Positions 54,712 through 64,000 of a DNA stretch of 64,000 bases are shown in pieces. The first letter of the stretch is position 1. Each line of letters opens with the position of its first letter. The DNA comes from Actinomadura livida (GTDB lineage: Bacteria > Actinomycetota > Actinomycetes > Streptosporangiales > Streptosporangiaceae), in assembly GCF_014648675.1 (NCBI RefSeq), contig NZ_BMRO01000003.1, positions 418,711 through 482,710 on the forward strand, given 5' to 3'. The position numbers and the translations under genes were made by a program. The notes below the pieces were generated by a model. It ran no database searches, was not told where the DNA came from, and was given only the letters and a program-made list of their open reading frames with translations.

Positions 54712-55905
54712 TCAGCCGACCACGACGTCCGCGCCGGGGCCGGAGACCGAGCCGTCCTCGCCGATCTCGATGCCCATGTCCTCGGCGATGCGCATGGCCT
54801 CCTCGATCAGGGTCTCCACGATCTGCGCCTCGGGAACGGTCTTGACGACCTGCCCCTTCACGAAGATCTGACCCTTGCCGTTGCCGGACGCGACGCCCAG
54901 GTCGGCCTCGCGGGCCTCCCCCGGGCCGTTGACCACGCAGCCCATCACGGCGACGCGCAGCGGGACCGGGAAGTCCTTGAGGCCCGCGGTGACCTCCTCG
55001 GCCAGCGTGTACACGTCCACCTGGGCCCGCCCGCACGAGGGGCAGGACACGATCTCCAGCCCGCGCTCGCGCAGCCCCAGCGACTCCAGGATCGCGGTGC
55101 CGACCTTGACCTCCTCGACCGGCGGCGCGGACAGCGACACCCGGATCGTGTCGCCGATCCCGTCGGCGAGCAGCGACCCGAACGCCACCGCCGACTTGAT
55201 CGTGCCCTGGAACGCCGGGCCGGCCTCGGTGACCCCGAGGTGCAGCGGGTAGTCGCACGCGGCGGCCAGCTGCCGGTACGCCGCGATCATGACGACCGGG
55301 TCGTTGTGCTTGACCGAGATCTTGATGTCCCGGAAGTCGTGCTCCTCGAACAGCGAGCACTCCCACAGCGCCGACTCCACCAGCGCCTCGGGCGTGGCCT
55401 TGCCGTGCTTCTCCAGGAGCCGCTTGTCCAGCGAGCCGGCGTTCACGCCGATGCGGATCGGCACGCCCGCGTCCTTGGCGGCCTTGGCGATCTCCCCGAC
55501 CCGGTCGTCGAACTTCTTGATGTTGCCCGGGTTGACGCGCACCGCCGCGCAGCCCGCGTCGATCGCCGCGAACACGTACTTGGGCTGGAAGTGGATATCG
55601 GCGATGACCGGAATCGGCGACTTGCGGGCGATCGCGGGCAGCGCCTCGGCGTCGTCCTGCGACGGCACCGCGACCCGGACGATCTGGCAGCCCGACGCGG
55701 TCAGCTCCGCGATCTGCTGCAGCGTGGCGTTCACGTCGGCGGTGAGGGTCGTGGTCATGGACTGCACCGACACCGGGGCGTCGCCGCCCACCGGCACGCT
55801 CCCGACCATGATCTGCCGGGCCTTGCGGCGTGCCGCGACGGGACCCCGCGCCCCCTGACCGTCCCCGTTCCCGCGAACGCTCGGCATTCCCAGTGAAACG
55901 CTCAT
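54712..55905 (-). CDS. ispG: 4-hydroxy-3-methylbut-2-enyl diphosphate synthase
   Basis: A 397-residue enzyme from ATG 55905, behind GAGGAGAGGG. It makes HMBPP from MEcPP in the MEP isoprenoid pathway. Present are the N-terminal TIM-barrel motifs ([37 protein letters not shown]) and the 4Fe-4S ligands in SCPSCGR and [11 protein letters not shown]. Normal bacterial length. Grouped with the site-2 protease gene and dxr, all leftward. Confidence 0.95.
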   Translation of the reverse strand: MSVSLGMPSVRGNGDGQGARGPVAARRKARQIMVGSVPVGGDAPVSVQSMTTTLTADVNATLQQIAELTASGCQIVRVAVPSQDDAEALPAIARKSPIPVIADIHFQPKYVFAAIDAGCAAVRVNPGNIKKFDDRVGEIAKAAKDAGVPIRIGVNAGSLDKRLLEKHGKATPEALVESALWECSLFEEHDFRDIKISVKHNDPVVMIAAYRQLAAACDYPLHLGVTEAGPAFQGTIKSAVAFGSLLADGIGDTIRVSLSAPPVEEVKVGTAILESLGLRERGLEIVSCPSCGRAQVDVYTLAEEVTAGLKDFPVPLRVAVMGCVVNGPGEAREADLGVASGNGKGQIFVKGQVVKTVPEAQIVETLIEEAMRIAEDMGIEIGEDGSVSGPGADVVVG

Positions 55906-56021
55906 CCCTCTCCTCATGCTCGCCGGCCCCGTACAAAGCCTAAGCGTCCCGTACCGCTGAATTGACGGCGCCCGGTGCCCAACGAGGTGACCGTTCGGCA
56001 ACTCTATGTGAACGATTTGTG

Positions 56022-57224
56022 TCACTCCGGCAGCCGGAGCGGATTGAACAGGTCGGCCAGTATCAGCAGCACGCCGAAACCCACCAGCAGCAGCACGACG
56101 AGGTAGGTCAGCGGCAGGAGCCTGGTCATGTCGACGGTGCCCGGATCCGGCCTGCCGCGGATCCGGTTGACGCCGGCGCGCGCCCGCTCGTAGCCGACCA
56201 CCGCGAGATGGCCCCCGTCCAGCGGCAGCAGGGGCAGGAGGTTGAGCGCCCCGAGGAAGATGTTCAGCGAGACGACGAGCGACAGGAACAGGGCGATCTT
56301 GTCCCGGGTGGTGGCGCCCTCGGAGGCGAAGATCTGCCCGGACACGTCGGTCGCGCCCACCACGCTGCCGACCTGGCCGCCCGGCGTGCTCTCCCGGTCC
56401 GGCGAGAACAGCCGCGGGATCGCGGACGGCAGGTCCACGACGACGTCGCCGATGCCGGCGAGGGTCCGGCCGATGCCGTTCGCGGCGAACACCGCCGCGT
56501 TCAGCGGGCCCGTCCGCTCGTACCCGCCGCCGACGACCTTCGCCGACATGCCGACGAACGGCCGGCCCTCCACGTCCGCGAGCGTGACCCGCAGCGGGAC
56601 CTCCCGCCCCGCATCGCCCCGCTGCACCACCAACTGCACCGTCTGGCCCGGCTCTGCCCGGCCGATCGCCTCCGTGATGCCTTTCCAGTCGGCGACCGGC
56701 GTGCCGTTGAAGGAGACGACGCGGTCTCCGGCGCGCAGCCCGGCCAGTGCGGCGGGCGAGGCCGGGCGGTCCCCGGCGCACGCCGACTGCATCGTGGCGG
56801 GCACGCAGGGGCTGACCTCCTCGACCGTGCTGGTCACCGCGCCGGGCTCCCGCACGCCGATCGTCATGGCCATCACCATGAGCAGGACGAACGCGAACAC
56901 GAAGTTCGCGGCGACGCCCGCCCCGATGACGACCGCGCGGCGCGGGGCGGGCTGCCGGTAGAACGCGCGGGGGCGGTCCGCCTCGTCGATCTCCTCCAGC
57001 GGCGTGTAGCCGACGATCTTGACGTAGCCGCCCAGCGGGATCGCCTTGACGCCGTACTCGGTCTCGCCCCGCCGGGTGGACCACAGGGTCGGCCCGAACC
57101 CCACGAAGTACTGCGTCGCCTTCATCCCGAACCGCTTGGCGGTGAGCAGGTGCCCGCCCTCGTGCAGCATCACCGTCGCCAGCAGCGCGACGACGAACGC
57201 CACCGCGCCGAGGAAGAAGGCCAT
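56022..57224 (-). CDS. Site-2 protease (M50, RseP/Rip1-like)
   Basis: A 400-residue membrane metalloprotease from ATG 57224, behind AGGGGAC. Zinc site His21-Glu22-xx-His25 (HEGGH) in the first helix, a PDZ domain (about 155-235, [18 protein letters not shown]), the second zinc motif LLPLDGGHL near 335 and four transmembrane helices. It cleaves membrane-embedded anti-sigma factors or signal remnants. Conserved between dxr and ispG in actinobacteria. Confidence 0.93.
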   Translation of the reverse strand: MAFFLGAVAFVVALLATVMLHEGGHLLTAKRFGMKATQYFVGFGPTLWSTRRGETEYGVKAIPLGGYVKIVGYTPLEEIDEADRPRAFYRQPAPRRAVVIGAGVAANFVFAFVLLMVMAMTIGVREPGAVTSTVEEVSPCVPATMQSACAGDRPASPAALAGLRAGDRVVSFNGTPVADWKGITEAIGRAEPGQTVQLVVQRGDAGREVPLRVTLADVEGRPFVGMSAKVVGGGYERTGPLNAAVFAANGIGRTLAGIGDVVVDLPSAIPRLFSPDRESTPGGQVGSVVGATDVSGQIFASEGATTRDKIALFLSLVVSLNIFLGALNLLPLLPLDGGHLAVVGYERARAGVNRIRGRPDPGTVDMTRLLPLTYLVVLLLVGFGVLLILADLFNPLRLPE

Positions 57225-57265
57225 GCGGGTCCCCTAGGGCTAGTCCCGAGGCGGACCCCCGGGGG

Positions 57266-58531
57266 TCAGTCGCCCGCGGCCGGGCGGCCGGCCGCGGTCA
57301 GTTCTCTGGTCCTGGCCCGCGCCCAGCCGTCCGCCGCGAGGACGTCGTCCAGCGTCGGCCGCCCGGCCGGACCAGCGCCGTGCTCTTCGTGCTCGTCCAC
57401 TATCCGCGCGACCGTGTCGACTATCCCGAGGAACGGAAGCCGGCCCGCGCGGAACGCGTCCACACATTCCTCGTTGGCGGCGTTGTAAACGGCCGGGAAC
57501 GTCCCGCCCAGCTCACCGGCCCTGCGCGCCAGCGCGACGGCGGGGAACGCCTCGTCGTCGAGGGGGAACAGCTCCCAGGTGTGCGCCTTGCTCCAGTCGA
57601 TGCCGGGCGCGGCGTCCGGGACGCGGTCCGGCCAGTCGATGCCGAGCGCGATCGGCAGCCGCATGTCGGGCGGGCTGGCCTGCGCCAGCGTGGAGCCGTC
57701 GGTGAACTCGACCATCGAGTGGATCACCGACTGCGGGTGCACCATGACCTCGATCCGGTCCATCGGCACGTCGAACAGCAGGTGCGCCTCGATGACCTCC
57801 AGCCCCTTGTTGACGAGGGTCGCGGAGTTGATCGTGACGACGGGGCCCATGTCCCATGTCGGGTGGTTCAGCGCCTGCTCGGGCGTGACGCCGGTCAGCT
57901 CCTCGCGGCCGCGGCCGCGGAACGGGCCGCCGCTCGCGGTCAGCACGAGCCGCCGCACCTCCGCCGCGCGCCCGCCGCGCAGGCACTGGGCGAGCGCCGA
58001 GTGCTCGGAGTCGACCGGGACGATCTGCCCGGGCCGCGCCCGCTCCTTGACGAGGGGGCCGCCGACGATGAGGGACTCCTTGTTGGCCAGGGCGAGCGTC
58101 CGCCCGGCGTCCAGGGCCGCGAGCGTCGAGGCGAGGCCGAGCGCGCCGGTCACCCCGTTCAGGACCACGTCGCACGGCCACGCGGCGACCTCGGTGACGG
58201 CGTCCGGGCCCGCCACGATCTTCGGGATGGGGTAGTCGCCGGAGGCGTAGCCGCGCCGCTTGGCCTCGGCGTAGAAGGCCAGTTGCAGGTCCTGCGCGGC
58301 GGACGCCCTGGCGACGGCGACGATGTCGGGCCGGAACTCGAGCGCCTGCTCGGCCAGCAGGTCGACCCGTCCGCCGCCGGCCGCCAGCCCGGCCACCCGG
58401 AACCTGCCCGGGTTGCGGCGGACCACGTCCAGGGCCTGGGTGCCGATCGAACCGGTGGAGCCGAGCACGGCCAGCTCGCGGGCGGGTGCGTCGGAGCTTG
58501 AGTGAGAGAGCACGGGACCATTGTCGGGCAT
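57266..58531 (-). CDS. dxr: 1-deoxy-D-xylulose-5-phosphate reductoisomerase
   Basis: A 421-residue enzyme. NADPH loop GSTGSIG (24-30), catalytic and metal residues in [25 protein letters not shown] and NHPTWDMG are all present. It converts DXP to MEP, the committed step of the MEP pathway and the target of fosmidomycin. ATG 58531 has a weak Shine-Dalgarno; GTG 58513 is an alternative. It is the first gene of the leftward dxr-rip-ispG group. Confidence 0.94.
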   Translation of the reverse strand: MPDNGPVLSHSSSDAPARELAVLGSTGSIGTQALDVVRRNPGRFRVAGLAAGGGRVDLLAEQALEFRPDIVAVARASAAQDLQLAFYAEAKRRGYASGDYPIPKIVAGPDAVTEVAAWPCDVVLNGVTGALGLASTLAALDAGRTLALANKESLIVGGPLVKERARPGQIVPVDSEHSALAQCLRGGRAAEVRRLVLTASGGPFRGRGREELTGVTPEQALNHPTWDMGPVVTINSATLVNKGLEVIEAHLLFDVPMDRIEVMVHPQSVIHSMVEFTDGSTLAQASPPDMRLPIALGIDWPDRVPDAAPGIDWSKAHTWELFPLDDEAFPAVALARRAGELGGTFPAVYNAANEECVDAFRAGRLPFLGIVDTVARIVDEHEEHGAGPAGRPTLDDVLAADGWARARTRELTAAGRPAAGD

Positions 58532-58581
58532 TTCCGCGCCCAGGTCCCGCCCTCGCGGCGGGACGGCCGGCGGCCGGCGCG

Positions 58582-59640
58582 TCAGCGGCGGCGCACCAGG
58601 GGGAAGCACAGGATCAGGCGGGCGCCGGTCGCGCTCTCGCCGACGTACAGGCGGCCCTCGTACAGGACCGCCATCTCCCGGGCGACGGCCAGCCCGAGGC
58701 CGGAGCCGCCGTCGGCGCGGCTGCGGGCGCTGTCGAGCCTGGTGAAGCGTTCGAAGACCCGGTCGCGGTCGGCGGGCGGGATGCCGGGCCCGTCGTCGCG
58801 GACCTCGACGACCGCCTCACCCCGTTCCGCGCGCGCCTCGACCTCGATCAGCGACGTGGCGTGCCGCTCGGCGTTGGCGAGCAGGTTGAGCACCACGCGG
58901 CAGAGGTGCGGCCGGTTGACCTCGACCAGCAGCCCCCGCTCCGCCTTCACCGTCGTCGGGACGGGCGGGTCGCGGCGGCCGACCTCGCTCTCGACCAGCG
59001 CTCCGATGTCGAGCACCTCCCGGACGGGGGCGTCGCCGGAGTCCATGCGGGACAGGACGAGGAGGTCGTCGACGATCCGGTGGATGCGGTCGATGTCGTC
59101 CAGCGAGTGCCGCAGCGTGTCGCACGCCGCGCCGTCCTCCGGGGCGGCGAGGGCCAGCTCGATGCGGGTCCGCAGGCCCGTGAGCGGGGTGCGCAGCTCG
59201 TGCGAGGCGTCGGCGATGAACGAGCGGCGCCGCAGCACGGCCCGGTCCAGCCGGGCGAGGAGCACGTTGACGCGGCCGGCGAGTTCCTCGGCGTCGCCGC
59301 CGGCGGCCGGCACCGAGACCCGGCGGCCGAGTTCGGCCTCCTCGATGTCGATGCCGTCCAGCTCGGCGTTGAGCCGCTCCACCGGGCGCATGGCCCCGCG
59401 CACGGCGTGCGAGGCGGCCGCGCCGAGCAGCGCGAGGGCGGCGAGGCAGAGCCCGGCCATGACCGCCGCGAGGGCGGCGACGCCGGAGACCTCGGCGAAC
59501 AGGGACAGCGCGACCGCCGCCAGGACCACGGCGGCGACGAGGAGGGAGCCGGCCGCGCCGATCACCGAGAGCGTTCCGCGCGCCCGTGCGGAGCCGGGCC
59601 TGTGCGGCCGGCCGCGCCGCGTGGCGTGCCGGACCGACAT
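58582..59640 (-). CDS. Orphan sensor histidine kinase
   Basis: A 352-residue kinase from ATG 59640, behind AAAGGAGAC. Two adjacent transmembrane helices (about 25-75) leave almost no external loop. HAMP-like region, phosphoacceptor box [15 protein letters not shown]-box LLANAERHA, and G-boxes DDGPGIPP and [12 protein letters not shown] follow. No response regulator lies next to it; the closest gene downstream is dxr. It may sense a membrane or cytoplasmic signal and pair with a distant regulator. Confidence 0.88.
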   Translation of the reverse strand: MSVRHATRRGRPHRPGSARARGTLSVIGAAGSLLVAAVVLAAVALSLFAEVSGVAALAAVMAGLCLAALALLGAAASHAVRGAMRPVERLNAELDGIDIEEAELGRRVSVPAAGGDAEELAGRVNVLLARLDRAVLRRRSFIADASHELRTPLTGLRTRIELALAAPEDGAACDTLRHSLDDIDRIHRIVDDLLVLSRMDSGDAPVREVLDIGALVESEVGRRDPPVPTTVKAERGLLVEVNRPHLCRVVLNLLANAERHATSLIEVEARAERGEAVVEVRDDGPGIPPADRDRVFERFTRLDSARSRADGGSGLGLAVAREMAVLYEGRLYVGESATGARLILCFPLVRRR

Positions 59641-59899
59641 GTCTCCTTTGTACGCACTACCTACCAAAGCAGCGGCAAAGCGTCCGGTCGCCGACCGTAT
59701 GGCCATGGTCTGCGTATGCCCTCGCGGGCGGCCCGTCCCGAGTGACCGCGCGGTTGGCCGGATCGCGCGATCCGGATGACCTTGTACCGACGGGCGACAC
59801 ATAAGCCTTTGCCGCATTTTTCACTTTGGGTAGCGGAGACAACACACTCCCCCGCCTATAAAGGAGGCACGTGACGTCGACTCCCGTCAGGGGGAGGGC

Positions 59900-60238
59900 A
59901 TGGGCCAGACAGGCGAGCCGACCGTGGACCCGGGCGGGCTGACCGCAGCCCAGCGCCTGGGCGAGGCCTGCGTCGTCTGCCGCAAGAAGTGGCCGCGGCC
60001 GCGCGCACGCGTCGGCCGCCTGCCGGATTCGACCGGGGTGTTCGCGTGCGACGAATGCGCACCCGCCCCGCCGGTACCCCGCGCACGGCGGGGCTCCCGG
60101 GAGCTGGTCACGGACGCCGGACGGCCGGCCGGGGAGCGGCCGCCCGCGCGGACGTCGGCACTGGACGCCGTCGTCGTGGAGGTCTCTCCAGGGAGAAGGG
60201 TGACCCGGGCGTTCGGGGGGAAGTCCGGGGCCACCTGA
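59900..60238 (+). CDS. Small zinc-ribbon protein
   Basis: A 112-residue soluble protein from ATG 59900, behind CAGGGGGAGGG. Two CxxC pairs (CVVC about 24-27 and CDEC about 50-53), separated by 22 residues, form a likely zinc ribbon near the N terminus; the rest is Arg/Pro-rich and probably disordered. Similar small zinc-ribbon proteins are frequent in Streptosporangiales; function unknown. The 259-bp region upstream (59641-59899) holds its promoter, with a TATAAAGG stretch, and no other gene. Confidence 0.68.
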   Translation: MGQTGEPTVDPGGLTAAQRLGEACVVCRKKWPRPRARVGRLPDSTGVFACDECAPAPPVPRARRGSRELVTDAGRPAGERPPARTSALDAVVVEVSPGRRVTRAFGGKSGAT

Positions 60239-60240
60239 CA

Positions 60241-60272
60241 GGCGCGCCCGGCTGGGGGCGGCCGGGCGCGCC
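60241..60272 (+). terminator. Terminator after zinc-ribbon gene
   Basis: GGCGCGCCCGGC and its complement form a perfect 12-bp stem with an 8-base loop, directly after the stop. Confidence 0.85.
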
Positions 60273-60345
60273 GGAGAGACTCTTTCCCTGACCGGAACCG
60301 GCCGGGCCCCGTCGCCGGGGCCGCGCGGACGGGGTCGCGGACGGT

Positions 60346-60415
60346 CCCGGTCGTCCGAGCCTGGTCGTCCGAGCCCGGTGGACCGAGCCTGGTGGACCGC
60401 GCCTGGTGGACCGTC
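60346..60415. repeat. 14-bp minisatellite (5 units)
   Basis: Five 14-bp units, variants of CCTGGTGGACCGAG and CCTGGTCGTCCGAG. The array runs into the stop codon of the leftward binding-protein gene (60414-60416). Confidence 0.88.
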
Positions 60416-61622
60416 AGAGCTTGGTGGCCTCGATCCAGGTCTTCTTCCACTCGGCGTAGTCCGTGCAGTCGTTGTCGTCGGACTCGCCGTCGCACGCCTT
60501 CGTCGGCGCGTGCGCGAAGACGACCTTGTCGAGGTAGGCGCGGTCACCGACGTGGTAAGCGGTGCAGAAGCCCGGCTTGAGGCGGTCTCCGGAGCACGCC
60601 TGCGGGTTCGCGGGCGCCACCCCGGTCCACTCGGCCACCTGCTGCTGGACGTCCGGCGACGCGGTCCACTGCAGCCACTGGTACATGCAGTTCGGGTGCT
60701 CGACCCTGGCGCCGATCATCCACGCGTCCATCCAGCCCGTCACGCCCTCGGACGGGACGGCGGCCTGCACGGTCCGCGCGGCGCGGGTGAGGACGTCCAC
60801 GTGGTAGGGCCACGCCTGGCCCAGCACCGCGCGCCCGCCCGCGAACGCGCTGACGGCGTCGGCGGGCCGCTCCCAGTACTCCCCGACATGCGGCCGCTGC
60901 TTGGCGAGCACCCGCCCGGCGGCCTTGAGCTGCCCAGGGGTCAGCGAGTACGGGTCGTCGATCTCGAGCTTGGGCCGCTCGCGCTTGAGGTAGAGCGCGG
61001 CCTCGGCGATGGCCAGCGGGCTGTCGCGCATGACCAGCTTCCCGGAGTACCGGCTCGCCTGCCCGGGGTCGAACAGCGCGGCCCAGCTCGGCGGCGGCGG
61101 GACGGCCCGGGTGTCGTACATGAGCAGGTTGGAGCCCCACACGTACGGGATGCCGTACTGGCGGCCGTCCCGCTTGAGGAGGCCGCGCAGCTTCGGCTCC
61201 AGCTTCTTGAAGCCGTCCACGAGGTCGGTGTTGACGGGCGTGACCTGGTTCTCGGCGATCAGCTGCCCGGCGACCTCGGGCGGCGCCGCGACGCCGTCGT
61301 AGCGGCGGCCGCCGTCGCGCATCAGGCCGGCCATCTCCTCGGGCGTCCGGACGGTCTTCAGCCCGACCTTGCAGCCGGTGCGCTCCTCGAACGGGGTGAC
61401 CCAGTCGACGCGCGGGTCGCTGGTGCCGCTCTCGATCGATCCGGGCAGCGTGACGAGGTTCAGCATGCCCTCGCCCGGGCCGAGGGTGCTCGCGACCTTG
61501 GCGACGCCGACCGGCTCCTCGTCGCCGCCGCCGCTGCACGCCGCGACGCCCGTGGCGCCGAGCGCGGCGGCCGCCGCCAGCGCGGACCACATCCTCACCC
61601 GCGCCGTGGCCTTCAGCCGCAT
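60414..61622 (-). CDS. Polyamine-type ABC substrate-binding lipoprotein
   Basis: A 402-residue type 2 periplasmic binding protein from ATG 61622, behind GGGAGCGAC. The lipoprotein signal ends in GVAAC (Cys29). The core resembles PotD/spermidine-putrescine binders (VDWVTPFEERTGCKV, YGIPYVWGSNLLMYD, VTGWMDAWMIGARVEHPN). No permease or ATPase gene is adjacent, so it is an orphan receptor or uses a transporter encoded elsewhere. Its stop lies in a 14-bp minisatellite. Confidence 0.86.
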   Translation of the reverse strand: MRLKATARVRMWSALAAAAALGATGVAACSGGGDEEPVGVAKVASTLGPGEGMLNLVTLPGSIESGTSDPRVDWVTPFEERTGCKVGLKTVRTPEEMAGLMRDGGRRYDGVAAPPEVAGQLIAENQVTPVNTDLVDGFKKLEPKLRGLLKRDGRQYGIPYVWGSNLLMYDTRAVPPPPSWAALFDPGQASRYSGKLVMRDSPLAIAEAALYLKRERPKLEIDDPYSLTPGQLKAAGRVLAKQRPHVGEYWERPADAVSAFAGGRAVLGQAWPYHVDVLTRAARTVQAAVPSEGVTGWMDAWMIGARVEHPNCMYQWLQWTASPDVQQQVAEWTGVAPANPQACSGDRLKPGFCTAYHVGDRAYLDKVVFAHAPTKACDGESDDNDCTDYAEWKKTWIEATKL

Positions 61623-62114
61623 GTCGCTCCCGATCCTTGCCCTGGGCCCTCCCCGACCTGAACCGGGCCCGTCGCGAGCGTAGCGTCTCGGGGCGCCCGG
61701 GGCGGCCCGTACCCGGCGGAGGCGGCGGTCCGCGCGGCACCCGGCAGCCATTCCGGGTGTCCCGGCGACCGCGCACGAGTCGATCGCCGGTTTTCTTCGA
61801 TGACACTTCCGGCTTCCCGGGAAGGTGCGGTCATTACCGGTGGTCGCAACTCCGGTGTTTCCCGTTCACGTTCCCGGAGGTAAGAACAATGTGGCCATTG
61901 ATGGCCAGCGGTATCGCGTTTCCGGGGCGGATTGCCGGATGGGCGGTTTCGGACGTGTTGTTAACGAGGAAACCGCCACGACCCCGGGGGGACGGCGGGT
62001 GCTGGCGTCCGCGCCATACACGGAGGTTGCCGGAGAGGGATATGGCGCGGGCTGCCGTCCTTGCCCGGGGCCGCGGCGGCACCGGCGGGCGTGGCGAGGT
62101 TGGGGAACAGCGGA
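61623..62114. other. 492-bp intergenic region
   Basis: Lies between two leftward genes. The left part should hold the promoter of the binding-protein gene. A plus-strand reading frame of 95 codons starts at ATG 61889 behind a good GGAGGTAAG, but its Arg/Pro-rich product looks like no protein. No convincing gene or repeat is seen. Confidence 0.5.
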
Positions 62115-62465
62115 TCACCTTGCAGTGCTGCCTGGCCACGCGATCGCCGGTACCCGGCCGGACGGCGACGGTGTGACGCCCTCGATACGCCGGAGGTTCG
62201 AGGGACATCGCACGTCGGGCCGGGTGTCGCGGGACGTCCGCGGACGGTCGTGCTCGATCACGGGGCGCGCCGGTGCGGCGCGCCTGACCACCTCGATCCG
62301 TGCGATGAGCCGTTGCGGTGTGTCGGCCTCGACGAAGTCGCCGACGTCGCGGTCCCGGGGCGGCAGCGCCCACCAGCGGCCGGTGGACAGGCCGAACCAG
62401 ATGGTCCAGCCGGGAAAGCGTCTTGCGAGCGCGTCCACCTCTGCTGCGTGGTCGACTGCGGTCAT
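62115..62465 (-). CDS. Small WWA-motif protein with C-terminal extension
   Basis: A 116-residue protein from ATG 62465, behind CAGGAG. The first 60 residues match the family seen at 17328-17555: ARRFPGWTIWFGLSTGRWWALP, then ADTPQRLIARIEVV. The last 45 residues are Arg/Pro-rich and probably disordered, and may be a readthrough tail. Cytoplasmic, function unknown. Confidence 0.7.
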   Translation of the reverse strand: MTAVDHAAEVDALARRFPGWTIWFGLSTGRWWALPPRDRDVGDFVEADTPQRLIARIEVVRRAAPARPVIEHDRPRTSRDTRPDVRCPSNLRRIEGVTPSPSGRVPAIAWPGSTAR

Positions 62466-62483
62466 GGCGCGGCTCTCCTGCAC

Positions 62484-62806
62484 ATCGGCCCGCCGGCTTC
62501 GGCGGCCCCGGACCTCACGTTTTTGTTGACTATGGAACCTGACTTTTAATTTCGCCCCATTTAATGCGGACAGTCAGATTGTGTCGCCCGCCACAGACTC
62601 CGTCAATGGGTGTTGGCATTATTCGCCACCGGCCGCCGGACGAAAATTGACGACGAAATCCACCGGATGTGGGAAAGTCCCATACGCCGCGGACCTAGGC
62701 GTTCTCACGGTGCGGCGAACCGCTCTCACGCGCTGCGACCCCACCGTGCCACGTTTGTCCACTTGTGCTGCATTCTGAGAGTTTCATCGCTTTCTGGACG
62801 CAGCGA
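62484..62806. promoter_or_regulatory. AT-rich intergenic region
   Basis: A locally AT-rich block (about 62515-62600, with TTTTTGTTGACTA and TTTTAATTTCG) upstream of the WWA gene probably holds its promoter. Nothing else convincing is seen before the mmsA terminator. Confidence 0.5.
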
Positions 62807-62839
62807 ACGTGCGGCCGGTCGCCGCGGCCGGCCGCACGT
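62807..62839. terminator. Terminator after mmsA
   Basis: ACGTGCGGCCGG and its exact complement (12 bp) with a 9-base loop, 27 bp past the mmsA stop on the minus strand. Confidence 0.85.
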
Positions 62840-62865
62840 CCGGGGAATGCCCGGGAAGAGCGGGC

Positions 62866-64000
62866 TCAGCCGCTGGTCGGGAAGCCGAGGTTCACTCCGC
62901 CATGGCTCGGGTCCAGCCACCGCGCGGTGACGGCCTTCGTCCGGGTGTAGAAGTGGACGCCCTCCATCCCGTGGGCATGACTGTCACCGAACAGGGAGTC
63001 CTTCCAACCGCCGAAGGAGTAGTAAGCCATCGGAACGGGGATCGGCACGTTGACGCCGACCATGCCGACCTCCACCTCGTTCTGGAAGCGGCGCGCCGCC
63101 CCTCCGTCGTTGGTGAAGATCGCGGTGCCGTTCCCGTACGGGTTGGCCGAGATCAGCTCCATGGCCTCCTCGTAGGAGCCGCACCGCACGACCGACAGCA
63201 CCGGGCCGAAGATCTCGTCCCGGTAGGCGTCCATGTCCGGGGTGACGTGGTCGAGGACGCTGGGGCCGAGCCAGAACCCGTCCCCCGCGCCGCCCAGGAC
63301 GTCCGGGTCGCGCCCGTCCACGGCGAGCGTGGCGCCCTGCGCGACGCCGGAGTCCAGATAGGACGCGACCTTGTCGCGATGCGCGCGGGTGACCAGCGGC
63401 CCCATCTCCGACTCGGGGTGGTCGCCGGGCCCCACCTTCAGCCGCGCGACCCGCTCCCGGATCTTCGCCATCAGCTCGTCCCCGGCGGGATCGACGGCGA
63501 CGACCACGGAGATCGCCATGCACCGCTCCCCCGCCGAGCCGAACCCGGCCGACACCGCGGCGTCCGCGGCGAGGTCGAGGTCGGCGTCCGGCAGGACCAG
63601 CATGTGGTTCTTGGCGCCGCCGAGCGCCTGCACCCGCTTGCCGTTCGCCGCGGCCGTCCCGTAGATGTACCGGGCGATCGGGGTGGAGCCGACGAAGCTG
63701 ACCGCCCGGACGTCCGGGTGGTGCAGCAGGGCGTCCACCGCGGACCTGTCGCCGTGGACGACGTTGAACACCCCGTCCGGAAGGCCGGCCTCCGCCCACA
63801 GCTCCGCAAGTCGGACCGATGCCGACGGGTCCTTCTCCGACGGCTTCAGGACGAACGTGTTCCCGCACGCGATCGCGACGGGGAACATCCACATCGGCAC
63901 CATCGCCGGGAAGTTGAACGGGGTGATCCCCGCGGCGACGCCGACCGGCTGCAGGATCGAGTAGGCGTCCACCCGGGTCGAGACGTTCTCCGAGAACCCG
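62866..64000 (-). CDS. mmsA: Methylmalonate-semialdehyde dehydrogenase, 5' end outside window
   Basis: At least 378 residues; the reading frame continues past the right edge (the last codons read GFSENVSTRVDAYS), so the start is missing. It is a CoA-acylating aldehyde dehydrogenase with GITPFNFPAMVPMWMFP, the GSTPIARYIY nucleotide loop, catalytic Cys in GSAGERCMAISVVV and EIFGPVLSV. It oxidises methylmalonate or malonate semialdehyde to propionyl- or acetyl-CoA in valine or inositol catabolism. A terminator follows the gene. Confidence 0.93.
   Translation of the reverse strand, partial: GFSENVSTRVDAYSILQPVGVAAGITPFNFPAMVPMWMFPVAIACGNTFVLKPSEKDPSASVRLAELWAEAGLPDGVFNVVHGDRSAVDALLHHPDVRAVSFVGSTPIARYIYGTAAANGKRVQALGGAKNHMLVLPDADLDLAADAAVSAGFGSAGERCMAISVVVAVDPAGDELMAKIRERVARLKVGPGDHPESEMGPLVTRAHRDKVASYLDSGVAQGATLAVDGRDPDVLGGAGDGFWLGPSVLDHVTPDMDAYRDEIFGPVLSVVRCGSYEEAMELISANPYGNGTAIFTNDGGAARRFQNEVEVGMVGVNVPIPVPMAYYSFGGWKDSLFGDSHAHGMEGVHFYTRTKAVTARWLDPSHGGVNLGFPTSG

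Noticed and set aside
61889-62176. 95-codon plus-strand frame with a good Shine-Dalgarno
   Set aside because: Product is Arg/Pro-rich without domain or signal features, contains a TTA codon and overlaps the end of the WWA gene on the other strand.

Overview
The window is 64 kb of high-GC DNA with GTG and TTG starts, dense gene packing and actinobacterial families throughout: a ROK regulator, many TetR regulators, the ispG/rip/dxr block, DUF4870, DUF3037 and an FtsK-type integrative conjugative element. This fits a filamentous actinomycete. An Actinomadura-like (Thermomonosporaceae/Streptosporangiales) host is my best guess, inferred from gene style only. I saw no rRNA, tRNA or CRISPR array.

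Left chromosomal part (1-26160). It opens with the 3' part of a beta-propeller-like gene and a small acidic protein. A leftward D-xylose-type ABC operon follows (binding lipoprotein, ATPase, permease, second ATPase, ROK repressor), with three similar inverted repeats in its promoter region. Next come a secreted M14 carboxypeptidase, a Pth2-like peptidyl-tRNA hydrolase, a TetR/MFS efflux pair with a palindromic operator, a HAD hydrolase, a KstR2-like TetR with a matching operator, a Dabb protein, a flavodoxin-like reductase, an MprF-like DUF2156 membrane protein, a beta-lactamase-fold esterase, endonuclease V, a TetR, an SDR, and an amidase/TetR pair sharing a 26-bp perfect palindrome.

Integrated element (26161-39650). 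A perfect 45-bp direct repeat bounds about 13.4 kb that carries a tyrosine integrase, an Xis-like protein, an FtsK/SpoIIIE DNA translocase (TraB type), DUF2637 and small Spd-like proteins, two HTH-DUF5919 paralogues, a Pif-like Nudix protein and a tandem-wHTH GntR regulator. This is the layout of an actinobacterial integrative and conjugative element (AICE), but I see no replication initiator. Its cargo includes two lower-GC genes. One encodes a PD-(D/E)XK nuclease fused to a STAND-like P-loop NTPase, a candidate single-gene anti-phage system. The other encodes a membrane-anchored protein of unknown function. An HD-domain hydrolase is also present. Three promoters in the element share tandem 10-bp GGGACGTCnT repeats, which suggests a common regulator.

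Right chromosomal part (39651-64000). This holds a secreted His/Gly-repeat peptide, an SH3b secreted protein, a YdeI/DUF1905 protein, a two-component system, a hotdog thioesterase, a DUF4870 protein, a cyclase-family hydrolase, a HipA-like kinase with DUF3037, and two paralogous HTH regulators. Then come a GNAT protein, two secreted TAP-like peptidases, the MEP-pathway genes ispG and dxr around a site-2 protease gene, an orphan histidine kinase, a small zinc-ribbon protein, a polyamine-type binding lipoprotein, a small WWA-type protein, and the 3' part of mmsA running off the right edge. Short minisatellites (12-14 bp units) abut the stop codons of three unrelated leftward genes and the start of a fourth.
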